From Gammaproteobacteria bacterium (GTDB lineage: Bacteria; Pseudomonadota; Gammaproteobacteria; Pseudomonadales; Azotimanducaceae_A): a DNA stretch of 64,000 nucleotides. Below, in pieces: positions 9,287-18,842 of this stretch; position 1 is the stretch's first letter, and every line of letters starts with the position of its first letter. The position numbers and the translations under genes were made by a program. The stretch lies in NCBI GenBank assembly GCA_012960755.1, contig DUAT01000057.1:597334-661333 (forward strand), written 5' to 3'. The notes under the pieces are model-generated. The model saw only the letters and a list, made by a program, of their open reading frames with translations, searched no databases and was not told the origin of the DNA.

Positions 9287-10273
9287 ATGACTACACTGGA
9301 TCAGTTCCTGACGTTAAAAACCCGTATGAGCGATTCCATTATCGGTCAGGAGACCGTTGTGGAGCGCATTTTAATAGGTTTGTTGGCCAACGGTAACCTG
9401 TTGGTTGAGGGTCTGCCCGGGTTAGCTAAAACCCGCGCTGTCAAAGCACTGGCAAAAAACCTCGAAGCTGATTTCAATCGAATTCAGTTCACTCCCGATT
9501 TGCTGCCTTCTGATGTCACGGGTACAGAAGTGTATTACTCGAACGAGGGTAACTCAGAATTTCGTTTCGAACCCGGTCCAATTTTCGGCAACCTGATCCT
9601 GGGTGATGAAATTAATCGCGCACCGGCCAAGGTTCAGTCTGCCATGCTCGAAGCCATGGAAGAACGACAGGTCACTGTTGCGGGTAAAACTCACAAGCTA
9701 CCGCCACTCTTTATGGTCATGGCCACACAGAATCCGGTAGAACAGGAAGGCACATATCCATTGCCGGAAGCGCAAATGGATCGATTCTTAATGCATGTGG
9801 TTATTCGTTACACCTCGGCTGAAGACGAAGTAGCAGTTGTTCAACTGGTACGCAGGGAAGAGCAGCAAGACAACGCAGGTGAAGATCAGCAACTTCGTGA
9901 GTCAGCGACCAAAATCCCGCAGCAGGTTATTTTTGACGCACGGGAGGAAATCGCCAACATTAATGTTTCTGATGCCATGCAGAAATACCAGGTTGACCTG
10001 GTCTATAGTACAAGAACACCAGAGAAGTACTCCGATGATCTTCGTCGCTGGATCGATGTGGGTGGTAGCCCCCGCGCATCAATCGCACTTGATAAGTGCA
10101 GCCGCTGCCATGCCTGGTTGAATCAAAGGGATTATGTTGATCCCCAGGATGTTCGTGCCATTATCCATGATGTACTGCGGCATCGAATCATGCTGTCCTA
10201 TGAAGCACAAGGTGAAGGGGTAACCAGTGACCGGGTGATTGACGAATTAGTAACACAAATCGCTCTCCCCTAG
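9287..10273 (+). CDS. moxR: MoxR-family AAA+ ATPase
   Basis: A 328-residue AAA+ chaperone-like ATPase. Walker A is EGLPGLAKT, Walker B LGDEINRAPAKVQ, followed by the family block MLEAMEERQVTV and sensor region MATQNPVEQEGTYPLPEAQ. MoxR ATPases act with von Willebrand A proteins as metal-dependent assembly or maturation machines; the downstream DUF58, DUF4381, BatA, BatB, TPR and BatD genes form that expected set. It is the first gene of the tightly packed Bat operon. Confidence 0.93.
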   Translation: MTTLDQFLTLKTRMSDSIIGQETVVERILIGLLANGNLLVEGLPGLAKTRAVKALAKNLEADFNRIQFTPDLLPSDVTGTEVYYSNEGNSEFRFEPGPIFGNLILGDEINRAPAKVQSAMLEAMEERQVTVAGKTHKLPPLFMVMATQNPVEQEGTYPLPEAQMDRFLMHVVIRYTSAEDEVAVVQLVRREEQQDNAGEDQQLRESATKIPQQVIFDAREEIANINVSDAMQKYQVDLVYSTRTPEKYSDDLRRWIDVGGSPRASIALDKCSRCHAWLNQRDYVDPQDVRAIIHDVLRHRIMLSYEAQGEGVTSDRVIDELVTQIALP

Positions 10274-10281
10274 CCGGTATC

Positions 10282-11229
10282 ATGATTTCGAATCCGGATC
10301 CGCGTATCACCATCTCGCTGAAACATCTGCAGCAACTGGAAGGCCCGGCCAGGGGCCTTTCCTTTCTGCCCCGCCAACCCGCTAAAAGTATTCTGAATGG
10401 ACAACACGCATCCAGGCTACGGGGCCGTGGACTCAATTTTGAAGAGCTTCGGAGTTACTTGCCCGGGGATGACATACGTTCAATAGACTGGAAAGCGACC
10501 GCCCGTAAACGGGAACCCCATGTTCGCGTCTATACTGAAGAGAGGGATCGCCCTGCGCTGGTTATTGTGGACCAGCGGCAGTCGATGTTTTTTGGTACCA
10601 GTCATTGCATGAAGTCCGTGGCGGCTGCCGAAGTTGCAGCCGTAACCGCTTTTCGCGTACTCGCAAAAGGTGACAGAATCGGCGGCATCGTCTTTGATGA
10701 CAAGCGTGTAGATGAATTCAAGCCACAGCGCAGTCGCCGCGCATTGTATACGCTGCTGAAAAACATCGAAAAGAAAAATCAGGCATTAAGTGTCGACAAT
10801 CCTGCTGTGACAGAGCCCCTGCCTCTTAACCAGCCATTACAAGCCGCAAGCCGAATTGCCCGACATGACCACCTGATAGTTGTTGTTAGCGACTTTGATG
10901 GCATCGATGACGAGACACATCGACACATCACCAACCTGGCCAGGGGCAATGACGTCTGTCTCATGTTGATCCATGACCCCTGGGCAAAGGACATGCCGAG
11001 GGGGCTGGATATCGTCGCCTCAGATGGTCAACTGCAGGTTTCCCTGGACACCACCACCGAGAACTCATGGAACAGGTTGAATAATGCGAGCAGAGACCGA
11101 CTGCAGAATATCGTCGACTGGCAATCCAGTGCCGGTGTGACCGTTTTTCCCATCACCACGGGACAATCGACAATTCCCCAATTGCAAAAACTGCTGGGTG
11201 GGACGCCTTCGAGAAGAAAATTCACATGA
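10282..11229 (+). CDS. DUF58 (VWA-like) protein of the MoxR/Bat operon
   Basis: A 315-residue cytoplasmic protein with the DUF58 core: RGRGLNFEELRSYLPGDD, then IDWKATARKREPHVR, which is the family signature. A VWA-like fold follows (LVIVDQRQSMFFG, VVVSDFDG). DUF58 proteins are routinely encoded right after moxR and are thought to work with the ATPase. The ATG is 8 bp after the moxR stop, and its TGA overlaps the next gene's ATG (ATGA at 11226). Confidence 0.9.
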   Translation: MISNPDPRITISLKHLQQLEGPARGLSFLPRQPAKSILNGQHASRLRGRGLNFEELRSYLPGDDIRSIDWKATARKREPHVRVYTEERDRPALVIVDQRQSMFFGTSHCMKSVAAAEVAAVTAFRVLAKGDRIGGIVFDDKRVDEFKPQRSRRALYTLLKNIEKKNQALSVDNPAVTEPLPLNQPLQAASRIARHDHLIVVVSDFDGIDDETHRHITNLARGNDVCLMLIHDPWAKDMPRGLDIVASDGQLQVSLDTTTENSWNRLNNASRDRLQNIVDWQSSAGVTVFPITTGQSTIPQLQKLLGGTPSRRKFT

Positions 11230-11732
11230 ACGAGTTGGAGAATCTCAACCTGATCGAACTGTTAGATCTGCTGGTGGATATTCATATACCTGAGCCTGTT
11301 TCCTATTGGCCCCAGACAACAACCTGGTCTGTTATTTTTTTCATCATCCTTGGCCTGGCAGCAACATTCAGCTGGCTTCAATGGGTTAACTACAAGAACA
11401 ACGCCTATCGCAGACGGGCCATTAAAGAACTGGGCGCCATCAAGCAACAGGATGATATACCCAAACAAATATCGGCCATCGCCAGCATCATCAAGCGAGT
11501 CGCAATCGTGAGTTTTGGCCGAAACCAGGTCGCTGAATCATCCGGCAGCGCCTGGTTAACTTTCCTGGACCAGTCCTGCGAGGATCTGAATTTCTCGACG
11601 GGTCCCGGTAAGCATCTCGCTTTCGGACCTTACAAGAAAACAATTGAAGCATCTCCGGGCGAGGTACTTGAACTGCTCGAAGTAGCCGAAAATTGGGTTG
11701 CCAGCCACGAGGGAAGCGCCAACGATGCTTGA
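11226..11732 (+). CDS. DUF4381 membrane protein of the Bat operon
   Basis: A 168-residue protein with one transmembrane helix near residues 35-55 (WSVIFFIILGLAATFSWLQW) preceded by the short conserved PEPVSYWPQTTTW block, followed by a soluble helical domain. This layout and the position between DUF58 and batA match DUF4381. It overlaps its upstream neighbour by 4 bp and its stop lies inside the batA start region, so translational coupling is likely. Biochemical role unknown. Confidence 0.85.
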   Translation: MNELENLNLIELLDLLVDIHIPEPVSYWPQTTTWSVIFFIILGLAATFSWLQWVNYKNNAYRRRAIKELGAIKQQDDIPKQISAIASIIKRVAIVSFGRNQVAESSGSAWLTFLDQSCEDLNFSTGPGKHLAFGPYKKTIEASPGEVLELLEVAENWVASHEGSANDA

Positions 11733-12758
11733 TTTTGTTTATCCGTGGGCTTTTTTCCTGATGCCATTGCCGTTTCTGGTGCGATGGTTGTTACCCGCAC
11801 ATTACGAACCTGTCAGCGCGCTGCGAATGCCATTCCTCCATTTCATTGCGAAGATCACCGGTCAGCAACCAAGGGAAGGCTCCGTTATTCTAACCTGGCA
11901 CCTGATCCAGACGATCACTGCTGTACTTGTCTGGGTACTGCTGGTCACGGGTGTCGCAAAACCCCAGTGGCTGGGGGAACCTATTATAAGAACCGATGCA
12001 GGCAGAGATGTCATGTTAGCCATTGATATCTCCGGTTCGATGGAAGAGCGGGACTATGCCATTGCCGGTGAAGATAACCTCAGTCGGTTGAATGTGGTAA
12101 AGCGAGTCGTGGGTGATTTTATTGAAGAACGTGAAGGCGATCGCATCGGATTAATCGTCTTCGGTACAAAAGCGTATGTGCAGGTGCCTTTCACCCAAGA
12201 CCTGCAAACCGCACGAGCATTGCTGGACGCAATTGAGGTCGGTATGGCAGGTCCTCATACCGTGATCGGTGACGCGATAGGTCTGGCAATAAAAACCTTC
12301 GAAGTCAGCGAACTGGACCAGAGGCTGCTCATCATACTGTCAGACGGTGAAGATACGGGCAGTCGTATGACCCCTGTTAATGCAGCCGCAATCGCGGCGA
12401 AAAATGGCCTCCGGATATTTACCGTGGGTATTGGAAACCCGAAGGGTCAGGTGACGCCAGGGTCGATTTCGACACCCTGGAGGAGATAGCAAACCTTGCT
12501 GGGGGGCACTATTTCTCGGCTGCTGACCACATGGGGCTGGTTCGTGTCTATGCTGAGATCGACAAAATGGTGCCCCGCGAGACTCGTACAACAACTTACA
12601 GGCCGCGACGTTCACTGGTTCACTGGCCAGTTGGATTCGCGCTTGTCTTGATGTTGATTGGCATAAGCCTGATGCTGCTGCTCAGGAGTAGCGGTTTGCA
12701 CGCGGGTGATCCCAATCAGCAGACGAAGAAAAACAAAATCGTTGGGGCGCGCCAGTGA
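11725..12758 (+). pseudogene. batA: BatA-like VWA-domain membrane protein with an apparent frameshift
   Basis: From ATG 11725 (overlapping the DUF4381 stop by 8 bp) the frame encodes two N-terminal membrane helices and a VWA domain with an intact MIDAS (DISGSM, later LSDGEDTG). At 12438-12440 the frame fails: after IGNP the reading frame ends within about 15 codons, while the other frame continues at once with EGSGDARVDFDTLEE, a membrane helix and the normal C-terminus ending at 12758. One extra C in the CCC run restores a 344-residue protein of family length. This is a true recent mutation or a base-calling deletion; the second is more likely in an otherwise intact operon. Confidence 0.85.
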
Positions 12759-13738
12759 TCGATATCGTTGCCCAGTTACATTTTATCCGCCCGTTGTGGC
12801 TGCTGACAATCCCGCTGATTTTCGCTTTGTGGTGGATGTCCCGGCAAACCCTGACCCGCCCGCCACCCTGGACAAAAGCACTGGCACCTCATCTCGCTGA
12901 TGCACTTATTCTCAATAAACAGAAAGTGAAACGAATAGTTGCGGTTGATGTGACCGCAGTGATTATGCTTATCACTTGCTTATGCGCCTCGGGCCCCAGC
13001 TGGAATCGAGTCCCGAATCCGTTCTTCAGCGAAACAGCACCACTGGCAATTGCTCTGAATGTAAACCAGACGATGCTCACCAATGATATTCAACCAACCA
13101 GGCTAGCGCGAGCGAAGATAAAGATCCAGGACTTGCTGGCGATCCGCAGTGGTGCTCGCACCGCACTGGTTGCCTATGCCGGGTCCGCTCATATGGTTTT
13201 GCCCCTCACCGAAGATCCAGACCTGCTGAAGCCATTCTTAAACGGCCTCACTCCCGGGATCATGCCGGTAAAAGGTAACGACGCCTCTCTCGCGTTGAAT
13301 CTTGCTCATGACATCCTGACGACCGATGAAACACCGGGCAGTATCCTGTTCGTGACTGACGACATTTCGGAGACAGTGTTGCCCGCGTTCGCCCAATACC
13401 AACAACGCGATGGTGGATACTCCATGGTTGCCCTGATTGTAGGCACAGAAAAGGGCGGTAACCTGCAATTGGAAGATGGCCGGTTAATTGGTGGGCCAGG
13501 TATAGACAAACGACGTATCAACCAGTGGCAGCGGTCAACCGGTATACGGATTGTTGACTTTGACACAGGAGAAGGTGATCTGCGACAAATCAGCCGTATC
13601 GTCGCTTCAAACCTGCAGGCATCAAAGGACCAGGATGAGCGATCCGAATGGCTGGATCAGGGCTGGTGGCTACTCTGGCCCGTATTATTGTTAATGCTAA
13701 TTTCCTTTCGTAGAGGGTGGACGATCGTCTGGCGATGA
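12755..13738 (+). CDS. batB: BatB-like VWA-domain membrane protein with degenerate MIDAS
   Basis: A 327-residue protein starting at GTG 12755, overlapping the batA stop (GTGA). It has N-terminal helices (IRPLWLLTIPLIFALWW and VTAVIMLITCLCASG), a VWA domain and a final helix. Where active VWA proteins have DxSxS, this one reads ALNVNQTM, and the later metal ligand region reads VKGNDAS, with VTDDIS in place of the usual SDGxD. Metal binding at the site is therefore probably weak or lost, while the structural domain is kept. It is in the standard batB position after batA. Confidence 0.85.
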   Translation: MIDIVAQLHFIRPLWLLTIPLIFALWWMSRQTLTRPPPWTKALAPHLADALILNKQKVKRIVAVDVTAVIMLITCLCASGPSWNRVPNPFFSETAPLAIALNVNQTMLTNDIQPTRLARAKIKIQDLLAIRSGARTALVAYAGSAHMVLPLTEDPDLLKPFLNGLTPGIMPVKGNDASLALNLAHDILTTDETPGSILFVTDDISETVLPAFAQYQQRDGGYSMVALIVGTEKGGNLQLEDGRLIGGPGIDKRRINQWQRSTGIRIVDFDTGEGDLRQISRIVASNLQASKDQDERSEWLDQGWWLLWPVLLLMLISFRRGWTIVWR

Positions 13739-14388
13739 TGAGTGTTGAGACGGAAAAATTTTTGATGGGAAGTGCCAGGTTGAGAACAACCAGACTCGCT
13801 CGCCGGGCTTTGTTCCTGCTGGCCTTCTGTCTGATCAGCGGATGCGATACGGTGGTCAACAGCCGGTTTGCGGATTATTTCCTGACAAAAAACCAACAAG
13901 GTCGTTATGCCTTCGAGCGGCATCAATACCAACAGGCATCCGACAGCTTTACAGACCCCATGTGGAGAGGGGTAGCATCTTACAACGCCGGAAGGTACGA
14001 ACAGGCTGCAACGGATTTTGCCCAGGTTCGTTCTGCAAATGCCCTGTTTAACATGGGCAACGCCCTGATCGGCAACCGGGAATACGCACAGGCAATCATG
14101 GCCTTCGAGCAAGCCCTTGAAATTGACAAGGCTCACCAGGGTGCTCAGAAGAATCTAGAACTCACCGCAGCAATCATCATCTACCTGAACCAGGCGAGAC
14201 AGGAAGGTGGCACCGAGGTTGGCGCTGATGAGTACCGGTTCGACAACACAACCAATGAAGGTCTGGATACAGTCATCAACGAGCAAGATCAACTCAGGCT
14301 GGAATCTGCCGAACAATGGATGCGAACTGTAGATACACGCCCAAGGGACTTCTTGCGAACCAGGTTCGCACTGGAGGCGACGAGGTGA
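13735..14388 (+). CDS. TPR lipoprotein of the Bat operon (BatC-like position)
   Basis: The frame opens at GTG 13717, but ATG 13735 overlaps the batB stop (ATGA) and is the likelier start. A lipoprotein-like signal follows (LFLLAFCLISGC), then two or three TPR units (MWRGVASYNAGRYEQAATDF; ALFNMGNALIGNREYAQAIM) at about residues 70-150. The C-terminal 70 residues are charged and less ordered. BatC proteins are TPR proteins between batB and batD, and this fits. It probably sits in the periplasm on a lipid anchor and scaffolds the complex. Confidence 0.82.
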   Translation: MMSVETEKFLMGSARLRTTRLARRALFLLAFCLISGCDTVVNSRFADYFLTKNQQGRYAFERHQYQQASDSFTDPMWRGVASYNAGRYEQAATDFAQVRSANALFNMGNALIGNREYAQAIMAFEQALEIDKAHQGAQKNLELTAAIIIYLNQARQEGGTEVGADEYRFDNTTNEGLDTVINEQDQLRLESAEQWMRTVDTRPRDFLRTRFALEATR

Positions 14389-15686
14389 AACCCGTCACAA
14401 TACTGTTGGCGCTATTCATCGCGGCACCGATTGGGTCTCTTGTCGCTGCAAAACCCATCGTCCGGGCTGAGATTGATCCTGTTTCAGTTACCGTTGGCAA
14501 AGCCGCAAAACTCAAAATTACCGTGCTGGTGCCAACCTGGTTTACCAGCCCGTCTGTCTATCCCTCGTTGGAAAAACTTAACCTCATCACCCGTCTCCCG
14601 CCCGATAGTACTTACCCAATAACGGAGAGAATCAATGGTGAATCCTGGTCAGGGATTCTCAGGGAATATGAACTCTACCCACAGAGTGTCAACGAGTTTA
14701 CTTTCCGCTCAGAAACAATCCGAGTGAGCTTTGCAGACCCGGATACAAGGAAGCCTATCAACATGGACATGCCAATCCCCGGGGTAAGTCTCAGTGCGAC
14801 AATTCCCCGTGGCGCTGAATCCCTGAACCCTTTCCTCGCCTCATCCGAATTAACCCTGGATCTGGTTATTGAAGGCAGTACCGATTCACTCAAACCGGGG
14901 GATGCGATCATCGTGACTGCCACAGCCACGATTCTGGATATGCCTGCAATGTTCCTGCCCAGACTTATCAATATCCCTCCAACCAGAGGCCTGGCACTGT
15001 ATCCAAACCAGCCGACCGTCGAGGAAACCCGGCGTGCCAAGGAAACGAGAACCACGAGTACCAGGAGCGAAAGTGTCACTATAGTATTCGAAGAACCCGG
15101 CAGCTACCTCGTACCGGAAATCACGCTCCACTGGTGGGACGTGAAAACAAACTCGATCCAGACAGTGGATGTTCCACAACACAAGCTCACCGTACAAGGT
15201 CCACCTATATCATCGCCGAATGATACCGGTTCGATATTTCCAACAGGGTTACTGGTCATACTGGTGATCGTTTTGATGCTAATAGTATTGCTTTTCATCA
15301 ACAGAGAGCGAGTTCTGAACCTTTTGGCGGAAAGGCGAGCCAGGAAACTGGTAACCGAACATTACGCTTTTAAATCCCTCACAACTGCGATGAGACACGG
15401 TCAAAAACAACCGGTTTACCATGAGTATCTCCACTGGTTGGGACAAATCCAGGTGACTGTCCAGAATATCACCAGCAAAATCGGGCAACGAGATACTGCC
15501 TACAGTTTCGAAGACCTAGGCAAAGAACTTTATGATGATTCACCGGGATCGCAAAGAGCCATGACGCCCTTAACTGCGATGCAAAAAAGATCCCTCAGAA
15601 CTTATGTAGATGAAATCAGGCACATTGCCCGGAATCAGTCAACATTGTGGGACGCCGCCAATGTCTTGCCTCCACTGAACCCCTGA
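14385..15686 (+). CDS. batD: BatD-like membrane protein
   Basis: The best start is GTG 14385, which overlaps the previous stop (GTGA) and follows a GGAGG-like site; it gives a signal peptide (VTILLALFIAAPIGSLVAA). Repeated Ig-like beta domains follow (about residues 25-290), then one transmembrane helix (GLLVILVIVLMLIVLLF) and a cytoplasmic helical tail. This is the architecture of BatD (oxygen tolerance) proteins. It closes the operon and converges on the gene at 15687, leaving no room between the two stops. Confidence 0.82.
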   Translation: MKPVTILLALFIAAPIGSLVAAKPIVRAEIDPVSVTVGKAAKLKITVLVPTWFTSPSVYPSLEKLNLITRLPPDSTYPITERINGESWSGILREYELYPQSVNEFTFRSETIRVSFADPDTRKPINMDMPIPGVSLSATIPRGAESLNPFLASSELTLDLVIEGSTDSLKPGDAIIVTATATILDMPAMFLPRLINIPPTRGLALYPNQPTVEETRRAKETRTTSTRSESVTIVFEEPGSYLVPEITLHWWDVKTNSIQTVDVPQHKLTVQGPPISSPNDTGSIFPTGLLVILVIVLMLIVLLFINRERVLNLLAERRARKLVTEHYAFKSLTTAMRHGQKQPVYHEYLHWLGQIQVTVQNITSKIGQRDTAYSFEDLGKELYDDSPGSQRAMTPLTAMQKRSLRTYVDEIRHIARNQSTLWDAANVLPPLNP

Positions 15687-16508
15687 TTATTTAGGCGGCT
15701 GGATTTCAACAATACCAACAAACGACTTGTCCGACTTTCGCAACCCGAGGAACGCATCGCGATAGCGGGAGTGGATAGGGATAAAAGTATAATCGTCAAA
15801 GGTTCCACCCTGTTCCGTCAACCAATTATCCAGGTTTCCATCATCATCTCTCTCCTGAATAACTTTTTCTTCGATTCCTTCCTGAAGGATCTGGTCAATA
15901 TGGTCACCGAGCGCCTGATATGTCGGCTCATAAACCCATGGTGGGATATTGGTCTGGTACAACACCTTCAGAAAATCAGCCTGTTCAATAGGATTTTCCG
16001 GAAGAACCGAGATAACCCTGGCCGGTGTGACATCAGAATAATTCGACGGATTCGGCGTCAGCACTCCGTATTTCGCAAACGTGTCTGCGCTGGAACTGTA
16101 AAAATGTTTTTCGTAATATATAAAAAAAATCGGGCGCTCAGAATAGACAACAAACACACCTGCCAACAAACAAACGCTCTGTGTAATGCCGATCATGGCT
16201 AGATCAAACTTGAGGCCCGGCTTACCGGATTTAAACACCACGAGCGTTAGCAGCGGTCCTAAAATCAGGTCGACTCCAATGATTATGCGCATCCCCTCCC
16301 AGCCACCATCAATGGAATAAAAGAAGTCCGGGTACCATCGAAACAAAATAAAGTAGGCAAAGACAACAAACACACCAAGACTGATCGCGAAATGATAAAA
16401 GGAGGCGCGATAGCGTGAGATTCCGTCAGCACCATCAGGGTCTGTTGGCATGACTGTCGCCTCAATAGGAGTTTCCTCGTTAGGTGCTTCCGCCATAGTC
16501 ATTACCAC
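15687..16508 (-). CDS. TfpX/TfpZ-like type IV pilin accessory membrane protein
   Basis: A 273-residue protein with about four membrane helices after a short acidic N-terminus. The block RWYPDFFYSIDGGWEGMRII followed by GVDLILGPLLTLVVF and SGKPGLKFDLA is characteristic of TfpX/TfpZ accessory proteins, which in other bacteria are encoded near pilin genes and modulate pilin assembly or stability. No pilin gene is nearby, so the role here is open. Several Met codons (16508, 16502, 16496) could start it. Confidence 0.7.
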   Translation of the reverse strand: MVMTMAEAPNEETPIEATVMPTDPDGADGISRYRASFYHFAISLGVFVVFAYFILFRWYPDFFYSIDGGWEGMRIIIGVDLILGPLLTLVVFKSGKPGLKFDLAMIGITQSVCLLAGVFVVYSERPIFFIYYEKHFYSSSADTFAKYGVLTPNPSNYSDVTPARVISVLPENPIEQADFLKVLYQTNIPPWVYEPTYQALGDHIDQILQEGIEEKVIQERDDDGNLDNWLTEQGGTFDDYTFIPIHSRYRDAFLGLRKSDKSFVGIVEIQPPK

Positions 16509-16645
16509 AAACCAAAATGTACCTGGAAAATTGAACCATACTCAGCTACTGCTGTATAGCGGCGTTATAAATGATAGCCATTCTCTTTTTTACACAAATT
16601 GCCAAAATTCGGCTATGATCGACCCCACAGAAAAAGGAAGATCTC

Positions 16646-17005
16646 ATGCTCGACTATGTGGCTCTTGGAATATTGGTGTTCGCGTCGGTTACGGTGTTCT
16701 ACGGTATCATCGCAATCCATGACATTCCGTATGAGATTGCCAAACATCGCAATCATCCACAACAGGATGCCATTCACATCGCGGGTTGGGTGAGCCTGAT
16801 GACACTACATGTTTTGTGGCCATTTCTCTGGATCTGGGCAAGCCTGTACCGTGAAGACCGGGGATGGGGATTTTCCTCCAATGTGAATGCGTCTTCTGAA
16901 GATCTGCGATCACAGCTCAACAGTATCAAAGCCCAGCTAACGAAAATAGAATCCAGGATCGCTGACACTAAAACATCAGCCAACGAAGAAGCAGGAGAAG
17001 AATAA
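16646..17005 (+). CDS. DUF3302 inner-membrane protein (YiaW-like)
   Basis: A 119-residue protein with two transmembrane helices and the highly characteristic blocks FYGIIAIHDIPYEIAKHRNH and LHVLWPFLWIWASLYR, which match the E. coli YiaW family. A short C-terminal coiled coil follows (LRSQLNSIKAQLTKIESRI). An AAGGAAG ribosome site precedes the ATG. In enterobacteria yiaW is next to the HlyD-like gene yiaV, and the same order is kept here (stop TAA overlapping the next ATG), so the two probably form an envelope complex. Confidence 0.85.
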   Translation: MLDYVALGILVFASVTVFYGIIAIHDIPYEIAKHRNHPQQDAIHIAGWVSLMTLHVLWPFLWIWASLYREDRGWGFSSNVNASSEDLRSQLNSIKAQLTKIESRIADTKTSANEEAGEE

Positions 17006-17964
17006 TGGACCTGTTACTTATCCTGACTTACGCCGCCGTCTGTATCGTTGTATTCAAGGTTTTCAAGATTCCGCTCAACAAGTGGACAGTGCCCACCGCG
17101 GTACTCGGGGGAATTATCCTTATCGGCGGGCTTATTTTCACCATGAATTACAACCATCCCTACACCGAGATCAGCAGGGAATATTTCGTGACCACACCTA
17201 TTGTTCCAGCCATCTCGGGTATCGTCATCAACGTTCCGGTCGCACCTAATGAAAGGCAAACCAAAGGAGATGTCCTGTTTCAGATCGACCCAATACCCTA
17301 TGCTAACAAAGTGAAAACGATGGCGGCCCAGTTGGTGGTTGCAACAGACGACCGTGGACGGGCACAGGAACTTATGGACGCCGGTGTTGGCAGACAGAGA
17401 GACCTGGATGTCGCTATTGCACAAGTCGAAGCGCTTGAGGCACAAGTTGCTGATGCTGAGTACGATCTTGAACGTACCACTGTCATCGCACCAGGCAACG
17501 GCTATGTCACACAAGTCACACTACGACCCGGCATGATGGCCGTAGCTATGCCGCTTCGCCCTGTCATGATATTCGTGCATGAAGAGGAACACTACCATGT
17601 GGCCTGGTTCCGCCAGAACAGTATGCTGCGGCTCAAGGAGGGAGATGAAGCGGAGGTTGCCTTTGACGGCATTCCCGGAACAGTTTTTACCGGTGTCGTG
17701 GATCTGATATTGCCAGTAATCGCGGAAGGCCAGGTTCAGCCGACCGGGAATCTAATGAATGTCGGGGTCAATGACCCGGCAGGCCGAATTCCCGTTCACA
17801 TTAAAATAACCGACGAACGCTTCGCTGCACATAGAGAAATGGTTGCTGGTGGCGCTTTTGCACAAACGGCTGTTTACACGGAACATTTTCACCATGTCGC
17901 TATTATGCGCAAGATACTCCTGAGAATGTCGGCCTGGATGAACTACTTATTTCCGTTTCACTAA
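17005..17964 (+). CDS. HlyD-family membrane fusion protein (YiaV-like)
   Basis: A 319-residue protein with two N-terminal membrane segments (LLLILTYAAVCIVVFKVF; VLGGIILIGGLIFTM), then a biotinyl-lipoyl-like hairpin (GIVINVPVAPNERQTKGDVLFQ split around a short coiled coil) and a beta-barrel domain (MAVAMPLRPVMIFVHEEE). The end HFHHVAIMRKILLRMSAWMN is typical of YiaV-like proteins. It begins at the stop of the DUF3302 gene. Membrane fusion proteins link inner-membrane pumps to the periplasm; no pump is encoded here. Confidence 0.87.
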   Translation: MDLLLILTYAAVCIVVFKVFKIPLNKWTVPTAVLGGIILIGGLIFTMNYNHPYTEISREYFVTTPIVPAISGIVINVPVAPNERQTKGDVLFQIDPIPYANKVKTMAAQLVVATDDRGRAQELMDAGVGRQRDLDVAIAQVEALEAQVADAEYDLERTTVIAPGNGYVTQVTLRPGMMAVAMPLRPVMIFVHEEEHYHVAWFRQNSMLRLKEGDEAEVAFDGIPGTVFTGVVDLILPVIAEGQVQPTGNLMNVGVNDPAGRIPVHIKITDERFAAHREMVAGGAFAQTAVYTEHFHHVAIMRKILLRMSAWMNYLFPFH

Positions 17965-17992
17965 AGCAGCGGAAACCCGGCATTTCGGATTT

Positions 17993-18673
17993 TTATTGAG
18001 CTTGCGTTCCCAATTCATGTAGTGCATCGAGCCTGTCGGTTAGTAAGGACGCCCACTGCCTGATACTTCGCCTTACCTCCGAGACATTCATTGGACGACT
18101 GGACCGCTGCGCGTAAACAGGGGCAAAGGCTGTTCGGTCAGCAGTACGTGCCAGAATTTCCTCACTTTGAGAATCACGAAATTCAAGCACAAGGGTGGCT
18201 TCGCCTATTTTAGTAATGAAGTTATCGCCCCGTCCCATTTGATCTGGTGGTACAGAAGAAACTACGTCCAGCAGGCCACCTTTTATTTCCAGCACATCAG
18301 TACCTTCTTCCGTCACGAGGGTGTAGTACTGACTCTTTCTTAATTCTTCCAGAAACACTTCCTGTACAACTTTTTGAAAAGTGGCTTTCTGTTTCTCATC
18401 CAGCGGAAATTCTGAACGCGAAGAGTTGGATCTGGTCGTACCTGTCAGAGGCTTTACGGAGCGATACTCGATACCGGCACCCACTAGCCTGATCTTGTTG
18501 TAACCGCTCAAATCAAGACCAGGTCTCACCCAAACCATTGCCATGCTGGCATGATCGACACGGTGCAATCCATCAAAGGACACCTCTGCATCCGGCCCTG
18601 TTTGCATGGTTGGCTCTGTGCTACTACATGCCCCTATCAGCACAATCGCAGTCAGTAAAAGTAAATGTTTCAT
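17993..18673 (-). CDS. DUF3313-type lipoprotein
   Basis: The frame opens at 18748, but the ATG at 18673 starts a lipoprotein signal with lipobox LIGAC (MKHLLLLTAIVLIGACSS), giving 226 residues. The body has the DUF3313 pattern: WVRPGLDLSGYNKIRL near the start, a central helix with DEKQKATFQKVVQEVFLEEL, and beta strands with VLEIKGGLLDV and ATLVLEFRDSQS. Another DUF3313-like gene lies at 47203-47814. The function of the family is unknown; it is probably an outer-membrane-anchored periplasmic protein. Confidence 0.75.
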   Translation of the reverse strand: MKHLLLLTAIVLIGACSSTEPTMQTGPDAEVSFDGLHRVDHASMAMVWVRPGLDLSGYNKIRLVGAGIEYRSVKPLTGTTRSNSSRSEFPLDEKQKATFQKVVQEVFLEELRKSQYYTLVTEEGTDVLEIKGGLLDVVSSVPPDQMGRGDNFITKIGEATLVLEFRDSQSEEILARTADRTAFAPVYAQRSSRPMNVSEVRRSIRQWASLLTDRLDALHELGTQAQ

Positions 18674-18842
18674 AAAATCATCCTTTTTGTCAGTAATCCG
18701 TAAATCCGCACTGTATCGCAAAACAGACCGCCGCGCATACTCAATCATTACAAAATAGGAATTGTGGATAGTATTGTCATTCGCTGTTGCCTAGAATTCA
18801 GTACAGGCATATTACACCGGCCAATAATCAAGGAAAGATTTT

